NCBI RefSeq assembly: GCF_004923205.2
Contig: NZ_SELD02000018.1
Coordinates: 124,001-188,000, forward strand
Source: Paracoccus aeridis
GTDB taxonomy: Bacteria; Pseudomonadota; Alphaproteobacteria; Rhodobacterales; Rhodobacteraceae
DNA length: 64,000 nt
Direction: 5' to 3'
Part shown: in pieces, positions 1 to 9,456 of the stretch
How the letters are laid out: the number at the start of each line of letters is the position of its first letter
Position numbering within the stretch: the stretch's first letter is position 1
Notes under the pieces: generated by a model
Databases searched by the model: none
What the model was told of the DNA's origin: nothing
What the model saw: the letters and a program-made list of their open reading frames with translations, nothing else
Made by a program: the position numbers and the translations under genes

Positions 1-988
1 CCCCGCCCGCGCCCGGCACGATCACGCCGCAGTCCCAGGACTGCACCCGCCGCGCCACCTCGGTCCCGTCCAGCGCGACCGGAACCGCGCCGTTCAGGCA
101 GCCTTCGTAAAGCCGGTTCGGCAGCAGCCAGTCGGAGTTCTGGCCGGCCTGATAGCGGTCGATCAGCCAGGCCACGTCCACCTCGGCGTAGATGCGGGGA
201 AGGTCGTCAGGCCAGCTGTAGGGGCCGAGAAACTCGAGGTCGGGGTTGGCCTCCACGATGGCGTGGAAATCGTGCATCACGTCAAGGGCGGGACGGCCGC
301 GCAGGCGCACCCTGATCCGCCCCGGCTGGGCACGGGTCACCGCATCCAGGGTCATGAGCGACCAGCGGCAGCGCAGCATCCCGAACCAGCCCACGATGAG
401 CGGTCCGCCGTCCTCGATCCCGCCCGGCGCCGGGGTGGCCGTCACTGTCCCGGCGGGGGTCCCGGCGGAGCGCGCGAAGGGCTTGTTCTCGACCAGCAGC
501 GTCGGCGTGTCGGGCTGGCCGAAGTCCCGCAGGTAGCGCGCGGCGAACGCGGGAGAGGAGATCACGACGAGCCTGCTGGCCCGCAGCAGCGCCGCCTCGA
601 CCCGGCGGAGGACCCGGCTCGCGGGCCCCTGCCCCAGCATCATGCCGTGGATATCGAGCAGTTCGTAGACCAGCCGCCCGGGCCCCGGCCGCCGCTTCAG
701 CAGCGCCGCGCCGAGCGCCAGCATTTCCAGGTTGCGGGCCAGCACCACTTCGGTCCCGTGCTCGGGCGCGGGCACCAGCCGGGCGATGCGCGGCAGCGCC
801 GCCATCACGGCGCGGACCCGCTGGACCATGCGGCCGTTCGCGGTAGTCCCGAGCACGACCGCAGGCTCGCGAAGCGCGCCTTCGCCCCGCCGGAACCCGG
901 CGACGGTCACGCCCGCGCCGCCGCGCCTGAGCATGTCCACCCGCCGCCACACGGACGGGTCGTCAAGATCATGGGCAAGGTAGGTCAC
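1..988 (-). CDS. Glycosyltransferase family 4-like protein (partial, 3' end outside window)
   Basis: Translation of the minus strand from a GTG at 988 gives about 329 uninterrupted codons that run off the left edge, so the C-terminus is missing. The product begins VTYLAHDLDDPSVWRRVDML and contains a GT4-style N-terminal half (a 'LARNLEML' stretch, then YELLDIHG, then a 'VVISSPAF' step into a second Rossmann domain) and a C-terminal half with 'LIVGWFGMLRCRWSL' and 'FLGPYSWPDDLPRIYAEVDV', typical of nucleotide-sugar-dependent transferases. No ATG fits the start well. It is the last visible gene of a minus-strand glycan operon (deacetylase, polymerase, GT2, GT4). The sugar donor and acceptor cannot be read from sequence. 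Confidence 0.75.
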   Translation of the reverse strand, partial: MTYLAHDLDDPSVWRRVDMLRRGGAGVTVAGFRRGEGALREPAVVLGTTANGRMVQRVRAVMAALPRIARLVPAPEHGTEVVLARNLEMLALGAALLKRRPGPGRLVYELLDIHGMMLGQGPASRVLRRVEAALLRASRLVVISSPAFAARYLRDFGQPDTPTLLVENKPFARSAGTPAGTVTATPAPGGIEDGGPLIVGWFGMLRCRWSLMTLDAVTRAQPGRIRVRLRGRPALDVMHDFHAIVEANPDLEFLGPYSWPDDLPRIYAEVDVAWLIDRYQAGQNSDWLLPNRLYEGCLNGAVPVALDGTEVARRVQSWDCGVIVPGAGG

Positions 989-1187
989 GCGCAAACATGT
1001 TCTCCGGTCTCGGCAGCCGTATTCCGGACGGACAGGTGCCGGGAAACAAGCTCATACTCGATAAAACTGAACCGACTGCGCCATAACCGACTTTGCGGCA
1101 TCAGAAAACAGTCTGCGGTGGCGACTGGCCAAACAGACAGGAAACTTCGCGTGACCGGCCGGTGTGACGTGGCGGCGTCGGTCGTTG

Positions 1188-2186
1188 TCAGTCCTCGATC
1201 AGCAGCCGGCCGATGCGGGTGGGGCGGGTCCGGGGGTGCCGCGCCGCCAGCTTGTCGGCCAGGATTCCGCGCGCGATGGGAACGATTCGGCCGGGGTGGC
1301 GCAGCGCCGAGAGGATCGCGCCCGCCCTGCCGCGCCGGGCGCGGCAGTCGAGAAAGTCGCGCAGCACGTAGCGCCGCCTCAGGTCGCGCCTGTGATCGGA
1401 CAGCGCGGCCGCCGCCTGGTCGGGGCCGTCATGCGCCGCCTGGTAGGCGGCGAGGTGGCTTTCGGAGGCGCGGCACAGCGCGGCGAGATCCGCGGTCCGG
1501 TGGCGCGAACTCAGCGAATCGTCGCGCCAGCGGGCGGCGTAGCCGACCTCGCGGATGGCCCTGAACCGCGCGCCCGCCTGCAGCATGCGGACATAGAGGT
1601 CGTAATCCTCGCCCAGCCGCAGCGTCTCGTCATAGACAAGACCGTGCCGGGTCAGGAAGTCGCGCCGGATGAGCGGCTTGAGAAAGCCCCATTCGTGCCG
1701 GTTCGAATCCCCGCCGGACAGGTTCGCGCGCACGAAGGCGTTCAGGTCGATGTCGATGATCCCGGTGCCCGTGGCCTGCGGCACGGGCGGCAGGTCGCCG
1801 GGGCCGGTCGCCTCGGTCACGAACAGGATGTTGTCGGCCACCAGGTCCCAGTCGGCCACCGCCAGCAGCCGCGCGAACCGGCCCGGCAGGACGAAGTCGT
1901 CCGCGTCCAGGATCGCGACGAACCCGCCGCGCGCCACGCCCAGCGCAAGGTTGCGCGCGGCGGCCGGACCGCCGTTCCGCCCGGCCCGGATCATCACCAG
2001 CCGCGCGTCGCCTGCCGCGGCGGCCGTCGCCGCGCCCGCGGTATCGTCGGACGAGGCGTCGTCGACGACGATCACCTCGGCTACCTCGGGCTGCGCCAAG
2101 GCAGAGCGCACGGCGTCCGCGATCGTCGCCTGGGCGTTGTAGGCGGTGATGATCACCGAAACCGACGGCGAGGCTTGGTCGGGCAT
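1188..2186 (-). CDS. Glycosyltransferase family 2
   Basis: A 332-residue cytosolic or membrane-associated transferase starting MPDQASPSVSVIITAYNAQ. The GT-A fold is clear: a VSVIITAYN strand at residues ~8-16, the 'VIVVDDASSDDT' nucleotide-binding loop at ~40, and an 'AILDADDFVLPGR' D-x-D motif near residue 95 that would coordinate the metal and UDP-sugar. The frame extends further upstream, but the start at 2186 has an AGGA/GGAAAAG ribosome site and matches the family N-terminus. It lies 92 bases downstream of the polymerase gene on the same strand, so it probably adds one sugar of the same repeat unit. Substrate unknown. Confidence 0.88.
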   Translation of the reverse strand: MPDQASPSVSVIITAYNAQATIADAVRSALAQPEVAEVIVVDDASSDDTAGAATAAAAGDARLVMIRAGRNGGPAAARNLALGVARGGFVAILDADDFVLPGRFARLLAVADWDLVADNILFVTEATGPGDLPPVPQATGTGIIDIDLNAFVRANLSGGDSNRHEWGFLKPLIRRDFLTRHGLVYDETLRLGEDYDLYVRMLQAGARFRAIREVGYAARWRDDSLSSRHRTADLAALCRASESHLAAYQAAHDGPDQAAAALSDHRRDLRRRYVLRDFLDCRARRGRAGAILSALRHPGRIVPIARGILADKLAARHPRTRPTRIGRLLIED

Positions 2187-2278
2187 GGGTCTTTTCCGAT
2201 CCGCAGGTCTGCGCGGTTCATACGCCTCGGGCGCGCATGGCTCAACATGGCCGCAACCCGCGTCGGCGGAGTTCGGCC

Positions 2279-3688
2279 TCAGGCGCGGTCCGACCCATGC
2301 AGGCGCGGGCCGCTGAACACCCGCCGGGGACGGATCGGGCTGCGCGCGCGCGGCCATTCCTGCGGCGTGGGCGCCACCGGCGCGACCTGTGTCCAGCCGC
2401 GCGGGACGCGTCTCGCCGTCGGGGCGTCCATCGCCCGCGCCGCCTGCCGGAAGCCCGCGGCGTGGAAGATCGCGACGAGGGTAATGACCGTGGTGAAGTC
2501 GAACTGCGTGAAGAACACCAGCTCAACCTGCATCAGCACGAACTGGCGCACCATGAACAGCGCGAAGAAGATCGACGCGGCACCGGGGCTGCGGATCGTC
2601 CACGACAGGACCCCCCACAGCGCGCCGAAGAACAGCACCGCCTGCATGGCGGCGCCGACGAGACCGATCTCGACCGCGTTCGAGATCAGCGTGTTGTGAA
2701 AGTTGAAGCCGCTGCGGCTTTCGATCCCGAACTCGGACCACAGCTCCTCCGCCCCCGGGTTTCCGACCACCCAGAACGCCTGGTAGCCGGTGCCCAGGAA
2801 CGGGCGCTGGGCGATCTCGGCAAAGGCGGTGGCCCACAGGTCGGTCCGCCCGGTCAGGGTGAGGTCCTTGCCGGTGGTGCCCAGGAATGCCTGCGAAAGC
2901 TCGGCGAACATGCCCGACAGGATGACGGCGGCGGCCGCGATCAGGATCAGCGCCATCGCGACGACGGCGAACCGCAGCGGCCCTTCCAACCGCCTGAGGA
3001 CGTAAAGGACGCCGAACGCCGCCACGGTGCCCGCGACGGCGATCAGCGCGCCCGTGGACTTGGCCATGACCAGCAGCACGAAGCCGATCCCCAGCGACAT
3101 CAGCGCGGTCAGCCGCCACAGCCGCGGCGAGCGCCGGTCGAACAGAATTGCCACCGCCACGATGACGAGAAGGCCGCTCGACGCGGCGAGCGCGTTCTTG
3201 CTGGCATAGATGCCGAGATAACCGGCGCCGTCGCTGCGCGTCCGTCCCGACGCGAGGCTGGCGAGCGACGCCGCGAGCTGCGCGACCAGCACCAGGCGCA
3301 CGAAAAGCGCGGGCGGCAGCCGGTCGGCCAGCGCCATCGCAATGAGCATGGTCAGCAGCAGCTGCACCCCGTAGCGCACCGTCACCGCGGGATAGTCGGA
3401 CCAGGTGACCGAGACCAGGCACCAGGCCACCAGCGCCACGACCAGCCAGTTGCGCCGCATTGCGGCCAGCACCTCGCCGGGCCGCATGGCGACCAGGACC
3501 GATCCGGCCAGCAGGAAGACGAGCGCGCCCTTTGAGGCCAGCATCGGCAGCAGCGCCGTGCCCAGCAGGCAGACGAGCGCGATCAGCACCGCCGGCCGGT
3601 AGGTGATCACCAGCCCCCGCCGAGGCTGACGCCGGGCCGGGCGCGCATACCCCGTGGCGTCCGGCGCCAGCCGGGCGCCGACGCTCAT
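2279..3688 (-). CDS. O-antigen polymerase/ligase-like membrane protein (Wzy/ExoQ type)
   Basis: About 469 residues, strongly hydrophobic, with some ten to twelve predicted membrane helices, including the segments 'ALVCLLGTALLPMLAS', 'GFVLLVMAKSTGALIAV' and 'FAVVAMALILIAAAAVIL'. A long external loop carries 'RPFLGTGYQAFWVVG' and 'FNFHNTLISNAVEIG'; the G-x-G-x-x-x-F-W and N-x-H-N/S-T patterns are those of the O-antigen ligase/Wzy_C family (ExoQ-like). It would join lipid-linked repeat units in the periplasm. The ATG at 3688 is used; a GTG lies three codons upstream. Flanking glycosyltransferases and a deacetylase support an exopolysaccharide role. Ligase and polymerase cannot be told apart from sequence. 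Confidence 0.85.
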   Translation of the reverse strand: MSVGARLAPDATGYARPARRQPRRGLVITYRPAVLIALVCLLGTALLPMLASKGALVFLLAGSVLVAMRPGEVLAAMRRNWLVVALVAWCLVSVTWSDYPAVTVRYGVQLLLTMLIAMALADRLPPALFVRLVLVAQLAASLASLASGRTRSDGAGYLGIYASKNALAASSGLLVIVAVAILFDRRSPRLWRLTALMSLGIGFVLLVMAKSTGALIAVAGTVAAFGVLYVLRRLEGPLRFAVVAMALILIAAAAVILSGMFAELSQAFLGTTGKDLTLTGRTDLWATAFAEIAQRPFLGTGYQAFWVVGNPGAEELWSEFGIESRSGFNFHNTLISNAVEIGLVGAAMQAVLFFGALWGVLSWTIRSPGAASIFFALFMVRQFVLMQVELVFFTQFDFTTVITLVAIFHAAGFRQAARAMDAPTARRVPRGWTQVAPVAPTPQEWPRARSPIRPRRVFSGPRLHGSDRA

Positions 3689-3853
3689 CGCGGGCACCCG
3701 GCCGGATGGCCGGCGGCTGCGGAATGCCGGGGTAAGGGATCGGTGTGCATGCGGCCTGTCCTGTCCGCTTGGCGCGACCCGTGGCCCCGGATCATGCGCC
3801 AGCGTGCGCCGCCACTTAGCACCTCACGGGGGTGCGGGGCAACGCGGCCGCGA

Positions 3854-4663
3854 TCAACGTGGCGAGAACTTGAGCACGGGCGCGGACGGCAAGCCGACGT
3901 CGGCGGCCGCGGCCTTGCTGGCAGCCCGGTCCAGCGCGTCCGCGACCGGGAGGACATTCGCCCCGGCGGTGAGCGCATGGTCCACGATTCTCGCCAGTGC
4001 CGCAGGGTCTACGCCGAAGGGCGAATGATCCTTGGCGACATCGTGGGTGAGAAAGATGAGCCAGGCGTTCCGCCTGACGGCGAGGTCGATCCATTCATGG
4101 GCGGACCGCTCGGCCAGGATATGCGGCTCCAGGCTGACGCAGCGAAGAGCGGCGAGATCGATGGTGCCGACGTTCAGCCCCGGCCAGATCCCGCGACTGG
4201 CGCCGAACCAGCGCGCCGCCTCGCGCTTGAGGTCCGGGCTTACGTCGCCATAGGGATAGGCGTGGGTGCGAAGCGTCTGGCTGACGCCGAGCGCGCGCAG
4301 CAGGTCGCGGTTCGAAGCATATTCGCCGCGGATCCGCGCCGGAGAGGCCTTGGTGAGGCGGGCATGGGTGGCCGTGTGGCACCCGATCTCGTGACCGGCA
4401 TCCGACAGCCGGATCAGATCCTCGGCGTCGTATTGCCGCAGCCCGTCCACCGTGCGGCCCATGTTGCCGGCGCTGGCATAGAAGGTCGCGCGGACGCCGC
4501 GGTCGTCCATGATCCTGGCGCCCGTGGTCGCGGCGCTTTTCGGAAAGTCGTCAAAGCTGAAGCTGATGATCGCGCGGTCGAGCCTGATCTTCGCCGGACG
4601 CCGCGCAAGGTGCCGCGCGGCGACGTAATCAAGCCGCCGTTTCAGAGACATCGCATCTACCAT
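3854..4663 (-). CDS. Polysaccharide deacetylase family (NodB homology)
   Basis: A 269-residue protein with a NodB-fold deacetylase domain. Motif 1 is 'AIISFSFDDFPKSAA' near residue 35 (the usual T/S-F-D-D-G, here with F in place of G), and motif 2 is 'HEIGCHTATHARL' near residue 95, giving the metal-binding H-x(3-4)-H. A later 'LIFLTHDVAKDHSPFG' supplies the distal His motif. Family members remove N- or O-acetyl groups from glycans. No signal peptide is obvious, so a cytoplasmic or unusual export route is possible. It is the first gene of the minus arm of the glycan cluster, divergent from the flippase. The start is ambiguous: ATG at 4663 or at 4651. Confidence 0.85.
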   Translation of the reverse strand: MVDAMSLKRRLDYVAARHLARRPAKIRLDRAIISFSFDDFPKSAATTGARIMDDRGVRATFYASAGNMGRTVDGLRQYDAEDLIRLSDAGHEIGCHTATHARLTKASPARIRGEYASNRDLLRALGVSQTLRTHAYPYGDVSPDLKREAARWFGASRGIWPGLNVGTIDLAALRCVSLEPHILAERSAHEWIDLAVRRNAWLIFLTHDVAKDHSPFGVDPAALARIVDHALTAGANVLPVADALDRAASKAAAADVGLPSAPVLKFSPR

Positions 4664-4978
4664 CCGCAAAAGACAACCGAGAAAGCGTACGCGCGGGGCG
4701 AATGCTCAACCAGCGGGATGCCGCCTGTAAAGACGGCCCAACCTGTTCTTTCGGATAGTGCGTTTGGCAGCCGGACGCAACCAGAAGCGTCTTTTCGGGC
4801 ACGATACCAAACTGGGATCGAAGTCAACTTGAAAAAATCTTGCAAGCGGAAATCACCCTGATTAGCTGGCGGGACAGGACGTATCCGGATTCGCGATGGC
4901 GGGCCCGATCCGGCCGGGGATCGTCCGCGAACGAACGCCTCGCGGCGGGCGCTCGCCTGAACTGGGAAAGGCGGGGTC
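4664..4978. other. Divergent intergenic region of the glycan cluster
   Basis: This non-coding stretch separates the two divergent arms. It is more AT-rich than its neighbours between about 4760 and 4865, where 'TTGAAAAAATCTTGCAAG' occurs, so promoters for both arms probably lie here. I see no strong -35/-10 pair, hairpin or conserved palindrome. Confidence 0.4.
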
Positions 4979-6496
4979 ATGCGCGCGCGCAGGTCGTTAT
5001 TCGAACCCGCAGAAGGGTCCCTTGGCCGGGCGGTCGGCTGGGGGGCGGTCACGACCGGCGGGGCGCAGGCGGTCAGGCTGGGGTGCCAGATCGCGTCGGT
5101 CATCGTGCTGTCGCGGCTGCTTCCGCCCGAACAGTTCGGCATCGTCGCGATGGCCGCTCCGGTCCTGGCCTTTGTCGGGCTGTTCCAGGACCTCGGCCTG
5201 GTCGAAGCCACCATCCAGAGGAAGACCATCACCCATGCCGAGGTGAACCTGCTCTTCTGGATCAACATGTTCATCAGCGTCGTCCTGTCCGGGCTGATGA
5301 TCGCGGTCGCGCCGCTGATCGCGGGCTTCTACGGGCAGCCGGCGGCGGGGGTGCTGCTTGCCGCGACCAGCGTGAACATGGTCGTCGGATCGGCGACGTC
5401 GCAGCATTACGCGATCCTGGCGCGACGGATGGAGTTCGGCTGGACCGCCGTGATCGACAGCGTCGCCGCCGTCGCGGGCCTGGGCACCGCGATCGTCTGG
5501 GCGCTGTTCGACCCGACCTTCTGGGCCCTTTACGCGGGCGCGCTGGCCACCGCCGTCTGCGGCTGCTCGGGCATGTGGCTGCTGTCGGGCTGGCGCCCGG
5601 GTTTGCCGCGCTGGATCCCCGAAGCGAGCGGGCTCGTGCGGTTCGGCGCCGGGCTGACCGGGTTCAACTTCGCCAACTTCTTCACCCGCAACCTCGATAA
5701 CGTGCTGATCGGCCGCTACTGGGGCGTGGGCGAGCTCGGCTTCTACGACCGCGCCTACAAGCTGCTGCTGTTCCCGCTGCAGCAGATCACCAATCCTCTC
5801 GCCCGCGTCATGGTGCCCGCGCTGTCGCGGCTGAACGAGGAACCCGAGCGTTACCGTCACGCCTTCGTGCGGGTGATCCGGATGGTGCTGATGGTGACCC
5901 TGCCCGGCGTCGCGGTGGGCATCGCCCTGTCTGACGTCCTGATCCCGTTCGCGCTGGGCGAGGAATGGGCCGAAAGCGCCCGAATCTTCCAGGCACTGGG
6001 CTTCGCGGGGCTCATGCAGCCGCTGAACAACCCGGTCGGCTGGCTCTTCATCAGCCAGGGCCGCTCGACCGAGTTCATGCGCTGGGGCATCTTCACCGCC
6101 GTCACCTCGGTCGCGGCCTTCTCGATCGGCCTGCCCTACGGCGCGACCGGCGTGGCCGCCGCCTATGCCGTGAGCGAATACCTGCGGACGCCTCTCCTGT
6201 GGAGCTATCTCGGCCGCAGCGGTCCGGTGCAGGCGGACCATGTCCTGCGTGCCGCGCTGCCGTGGATGGCGGGGTCCCACGTCGTCGTGGCGCTGCTGTG
6301 GGCGGCAAGGTCCCTGCTGCCCGACACCGCGCTGCCCGCGCTGCTTCTGGCGACCGCCGGGGCCTATGTCGGCACCTGCGCCGTGGCGGCGCTGTTCCCG
6401 GCGGGGCGCGAGGCGCTGCGCGATGCCGGCATGCTGGTGGCAAGGCTCGCGAACCGGCGCCAGGCGCCGCGGGGCGCCGGGTCCGCGCAAGCGTAG
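4979..6496 (+). CDS. Lipopolysaccharide/exopolysaccharide flippase (MOP superfamily, Wzx/WzxC-like)
   Basis: A 505-residue polytopic membrane protein with roughly 12-14 hydrophobic helices. The N-terminal 'AVGWGAVTTGGAQAVRLG', the 'LPPEQFGIVAMA' turn and the central 'NNVLIGRYWG'-type segment (here 'NLDNVLIGRYWGVGELGF' at ~residues 238-255) are characteristic of the polysaccharide_synt_3 / WzxC group, which moves undecaprenyl-PP-linked repeat units across the inner membrane. It opens the plus arm of the cluster and is followed by a GT2 gene. Length is normal for the family, and the frame is intact. Confidence 0.92.
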   Translation: MRARRSLFEPAEGSLGRAVGWGAVTTGGAQAVRLGCQIASVIVLSRLLPPEQFGIVAMAAPVLAFVGLFQDLGLVEATIQRKTITHAEVNLLFWINMFISVVLSGLMIAVAPLIAGFYGQPAAGVLLAATSVNMVVGSATSQHYAILARRMEFGWTAVIDSVAAVAGLGTAIVWALFDPTFWALYAGALATAVCGCSGMWLLSGWRPGLPRWIPEASGLVRFGAGLTGFNFANFFTRNLDNVLIGRYWGVGELGFYDRAYKLLLFPLQQITNPLARVMVPALSRLNEEPERYRHAFVRVIRMVLMVTLPGVAVGIALSDVLIPFALGEEWAESARIFQALGFAGLMQPLNNPVGWLFISQGRSTEFMRWGIFTAVTSVAAFSIGLPYGATGVAAAYAVSEYLRTPLLWSYLGRSGPVQADHVLRAALPWMAGSHVVVALLWAARSLLPDTALPALLLATAGAYVGTCAVAALFPAGREALRDAGMLVARLANRRQAPRGAGSAQA

Positions 6497-6670
6497 GCGG
6501 GTCGGCGCCGACCGCCTTCCTGGCCGTGGATCGCTCGGCGGATCGATGCTTCACTGAGTCACGTCAAGGAAGCCGCCCGCCGCAGCGGGCCGTGAAACGC
6601 CTTCGGGCTGAACAGCCGGTGCGCGGGGTTGCCGCGCCCCGGCCCCTGTCTATTCGCGAGTGATTGCATC

Positions 6671-7582
6671 ATGGTTACGACCGCCGAACCCGCATCCTTC
6701 CCTGCCCCATCCCCGCTCATCAGCGTCATCATCCCGGTCTGGAACAGCGAACGCCGCATCGCCATGGCGCTCGAGGCGATTGCCCGCCAGACCGCCCCCC
6801 GCGACCTGTTCGAGGTCATCGTCGTCGACAACGGATCGACCGACGGCACGGCGGACGCGGCGCGCCGCTTCGGTTTCGCGCAGGTGCTGTCCGAACCGAT
6901 CCCCAGTTCCTACCGGGCGCGCAACCGGGGCCTTGCCGCGGCGCGCGGCGAATACGTCCTCTTCACCGATGGCGACTGCGTCCCCGACCCGGACTGGATC
7001 GCACAGGCGCTGGCGGAAACCCGCGAGAAGCCTGATCTCGGCGTCGTCGCGGGCGAGGTCACGCTGTTTCGCGAGAACGGGGCGGGGGCCATCGCATCGA
7101 GCTATGAAAAGACGCACACCTTCAACCAGAAGGGCAATGTCGAGATCGGGGGCTTCTGCATCACCGCCAACTGGCTTTGCCGCCGCGACGACCTGCGCGC
7201 GATCGGCGGCTTCGATGCCGACCTGTTGTCGGCGGGCGATTCCGAATGCTCGCGCCGCATGGTCGCCGCGGGGCACAGGCTGTCCTATTCTCCGCGGATG
7301 ATCGTGCGGCACCCGACCCGCGCGTCCATCGGCGAGCTGATCCGCAAGCGCCGCCGGGTCACCGGCGGACGCTGGCACGCCGACGGGCTGCGGCAGCGCG
7401 GGGTGGTGCCGACGCTGAAGCTGTTCACGCGCGAGGCGGTCAACCAGGCGCGCGCGACGATGCGGTCCGACAGCGGCATGCCGACCAAGGTCGCCGTCCT
7501 GGGCGTGATCGGGCTGCTGCTGCTGTCCACCCACGCCGAGGTGCTGCGCCTGTCGGCCGGGCGCCCGCCCTTCCGGGCCTAG
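6671..7582 (+). CDS. Glycosyltransferase family 2
   Basis: A 303-residue GT-A enzyme starting at the ATG at 6671 (MVTTAEPASF), since the longer frame upstream adds a non-homologous leader. Motifs seen are 'ISVIIPVWNSERR' near residue 18, 'VIVVDNGSTDGT' near 52 and 'VLFTDGDCVPDPDWI' near 95 (metal-binding D-x-D). Residues ~240-255 ('RRVTGGRWHADGLRQRG') and a hydrophobic C-terminal stretch (~275-292) suggest membrane association. Spacing from the flippase is 174 bases. It probably contributes a sugar to the same polymer; the donor is unknown. Confidence 0.88.
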   Translation: MVTTAEPASFPAPSPLISVIIPVWNSERRIAMALEAIARQTAPRDLFEVIVVDNGSTDGTADAARRFGFAQVLSEPIPSSYRARNRGLAAARGEYVLFTDGDCVPDPDWIAQALAETREKPDLGVVAGEVTLFRENGAGAIASSYEKTHTFNQKGNVEIGGFCITANWLCRRDDLRAIGGFDADLLSAGDSECSRRMVAAGHRLSYSPRMIVRHPTRASIGELIRKRRRVTGGRWHADGLRQRGVVPTLKLFTREAVNQARATMRSDSGMPTKVAVLGVIGLLLLSTHAEVLRLSAGRPPFRA

Positions 7583-7599
7583 GGCGCCCGCGCGAACCC

Positions 7600-8667
7600 T
7601 CAGGCGGGAACGCCGCCCTTTCCGGCGAAGATCGACAGCAGCTTGTCGACCTGCGCGCCCCGGTCCATCTCGGGGCGGGACGAGAAGTCGCGTGCCGCGC
7701 GCGAGGTCGCGTCGTAGTAGTCGCGGTCGTGCCACAGCCTGCGAACCGCGTCGGCCCAGACATCCGCCGGCGCGTGGGGGTCGATCAGCACGCCCCCCGG
7801 TCCCACCGCCTCGGGCAGGCCGCCGCGGTCCGATGCGACGACCGGGATTCCGCTGAACTGCGGCTCGACCGCGATCCGGCCGAACGCCTCCTCCCACTGG
7901 CTCGGGGCAAGGACGATCCGCGCCTTGCCATAGACCGACTTCATGTCGCTGGTGGACGGCCTCAGCGTGACGTTCGGCAGCGCCGCCAGCCGTTCCATCA
8001 GCCTGGCCCTGTCGTCGGATTCGAGCATCCAGCCCGCGACGAACACGAACGGGATCTCGGGGCAGCGCGCGGCGACACCCAGCGCGACCTCCAGCCCCTT
8101 GCGGGGGTGGGGGTTGATGAAGGTCACGTTCTCGCGCGTCGTCTCGGTCTCGTAGGTCTCGCGCCGGATCAGGGGATAGACAACTTCGGCGTGGACATCG
8201 AACAGTTCGCGGAACCGGCGGGCAGTGAAGTTCGAGTTGGCGACGTAGGTCACCCCCTTCAGCCCGTGAAGGCTGCCGCCCAGATCCTCGACCTCGGCGT
8301 TTCGCAGGTAGATGACGACGCGGGTATCCACGCCGTCGAGCGCCTGCGCGATCTTCACCGGGAACAGCGACTGCGGCACCACCACGTCCGCGCCGACGCG
8401 GCGCGCGACGTCGGCCGCGACCTCCCACGGGAACCAGGCGCGATAGACCGGGTAGCCCAGCGTCCGGTCCACGACATAGCCGCGCCGATTCAGCTTGAGC
8501 TTGACCCGGCTCATCGCCCCCAGCCGCCCCTTGCCCGTCAGGCCGCCGAGAACGCTGACCTCGTGCCCGCGTGCCGCGAACTCTTTGGCCAGATCGTTGA
8601 TGCTGGACTGCGCGCCCCCGACCATCTGCGGAATGTAGGGGTGGGCATTGGCAAGGAGGATCTTCAT
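7600..8667 (-). CDS. Glycosyltransferase family 4 (GT-B)
   Basis: A 355-residue protein from ATG 8667 (MKILLANAHPYIPQMVGGAQ). The N-terminal 'GGAQSSINDLAKEFAARGHEVSVL' region and the C-terminal 'EEAFGRIAVEPQFSGIPVVAS' region (the E-x7-E donor-site motif) define a GT4 transferase. The longer frame upstream is rejected because the chosen start matches the family and has GGAAAG upstream. It is convergent with the GT2 gene at 6671-7582, with only 17 bases between the stops, so it is transcribed separately. It probably belongs to the same glycan pathway. Confidence 0.9.
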   Translation of the reverse strand: MKILLANAHPYIPQMVGGAQSSINDLAKEFAARGHEVSVLGGLTGKGRLGAMSRVKLKLNRRGYVVDRTLGYPVYRAWFPWEVAADVARRVGADVVVPQSLFPVKIAQALDGVDTRVVIYLRNAEVEDLGGSLHGLKGVTYVANSNFTARRFRELFDVHAEVVYPLIRRETYETETTRENVTFINPHPRKGLEVALGVAARCPEIPFVFVAGWMLESDDRARLMERLAALPNVTLRPSTSDMKSVYGKARIVLAPSQWEEAFGRIAVEPQFSGIPVVASDRGGLPEAVGPGGVLIDPHAPADVWADAVRRLWHDRDYYDATSRAARDFSSRPEMDRGAQVDKLLSIFAGKGGVPA

Positions 8668-8880
8668 GGGCACTTTCCACTTGAGCACGACGCACAGACG
8701 ACGCGGCTGCCGCGGCCCCGTGTAGCGCGCCGCGCCCTCTTTGCCCACATGGCCCGGCCGCCCCGTGACAGCCGCGGGCGTTTTCCGCCGAAACGCAGGG
8801 GGGCCTGCCTGCTGAAACCGCCGCGCGGCCGCGATTGGCGATCTTAGGTCAACAGCCCTCCTCCCATCAAAGGACTTCCA

Positions 8881-9423
8881 ATGTCAGAACACCTCTTCAT
8901 CATCACCGGCGGCCCCGGCTCAGGGAAAAGCAGCCTAATCAACGCCTTGGCGGCCCGTGGATACCGCACGATGCCCGAGGCCGGGCGGGCCATCATCCGC
9001 GATCAGGTCGCGATCGGCGGGTCGGCCCTGCCGTGGGCGGACCGCGCGCTTTTCGCGGAACTCATGCTCGGCTGGGAGATGCGGTCCCATCGCGAGGCGC
9101 TTGCAATCGCCTCGCCCGTCCTGATGGATCGCGGGATTCCCGATGTCGTCGGGTATCTGACGCTGTGCGGCCTGCCCGTCCCGGATCATGTCGAGCGGGC
9201 GGCGAAGGTTCATGCCTACAACAGGCAGGTGTTCCTTGCCCCCTACTGGGACGCGATCTTCACGCAGGATGCCGAGCGAAAGCAGGATCGGGCCGAGGCC
9301 GAGGCGACCGGCAGGGTCATGGCCGAGACCTATCGCCGTCTCGGCTACCGGATCATGGAGCTTCCACTGGCCGGGATCGAGCAGCGCGCCGATTTCGTGA
9401 CCGCCCGCCTGCGAGCTGCCTGA
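8881..9423 (+). CDS. Small AAA/P-loop ATPase (AAA_28-type)
   Basis: A 180-residue protein with a Walker A at the very N-terminus (FIITGGPGSGKSS, residues ~6-18), 'RTMPEAGRAIIRDQ' immediately after, and a kinase-like 'VLMDRGIPDVVGYL' segment near residue 80 in the Walker B position. The pattern resembles the AAA_28 group of predicted ATPases/NTP kinases. Its substrate is unknown. A good ribosome site (AAAGGA) precedes the ATG. It stands alone at the edge of the glycan cluster, and its link to polysaccharide synthesis is only positional. Confidence 0.8.
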   Translation: MSEHLFIITGGPGSGKSSLINALAARGYRTMPEAGRAIIRDQVAIGGSALPWADRALFAELMLGWEMRSHREALAIASPVLMDRGIPDVVGYLTLCGLPVPDHVERAAKVHAYNRQVFLAPYWDAIFTQDAERKQDRAEAEATGRVMAETYRRLGYRIMELPLAGIEQRADFVTARLRAA

Positions 9424-9456
9424 CCGCCCCCGCCCGCCCCGGAAGCGCGCCACGCG

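Noticed and set aside
282..950. 222-codon minus frame at the left edge
   Set aside because: The GTG-started frame at 988 contains glycosyltransferase motifs and extends past it; this one is a +1 shadow.
1700..1725. tRNA T-loop-like GGTTCGAATCC
   Set aside because: Lies inside the GT2 gene with no cloverleaf around it.
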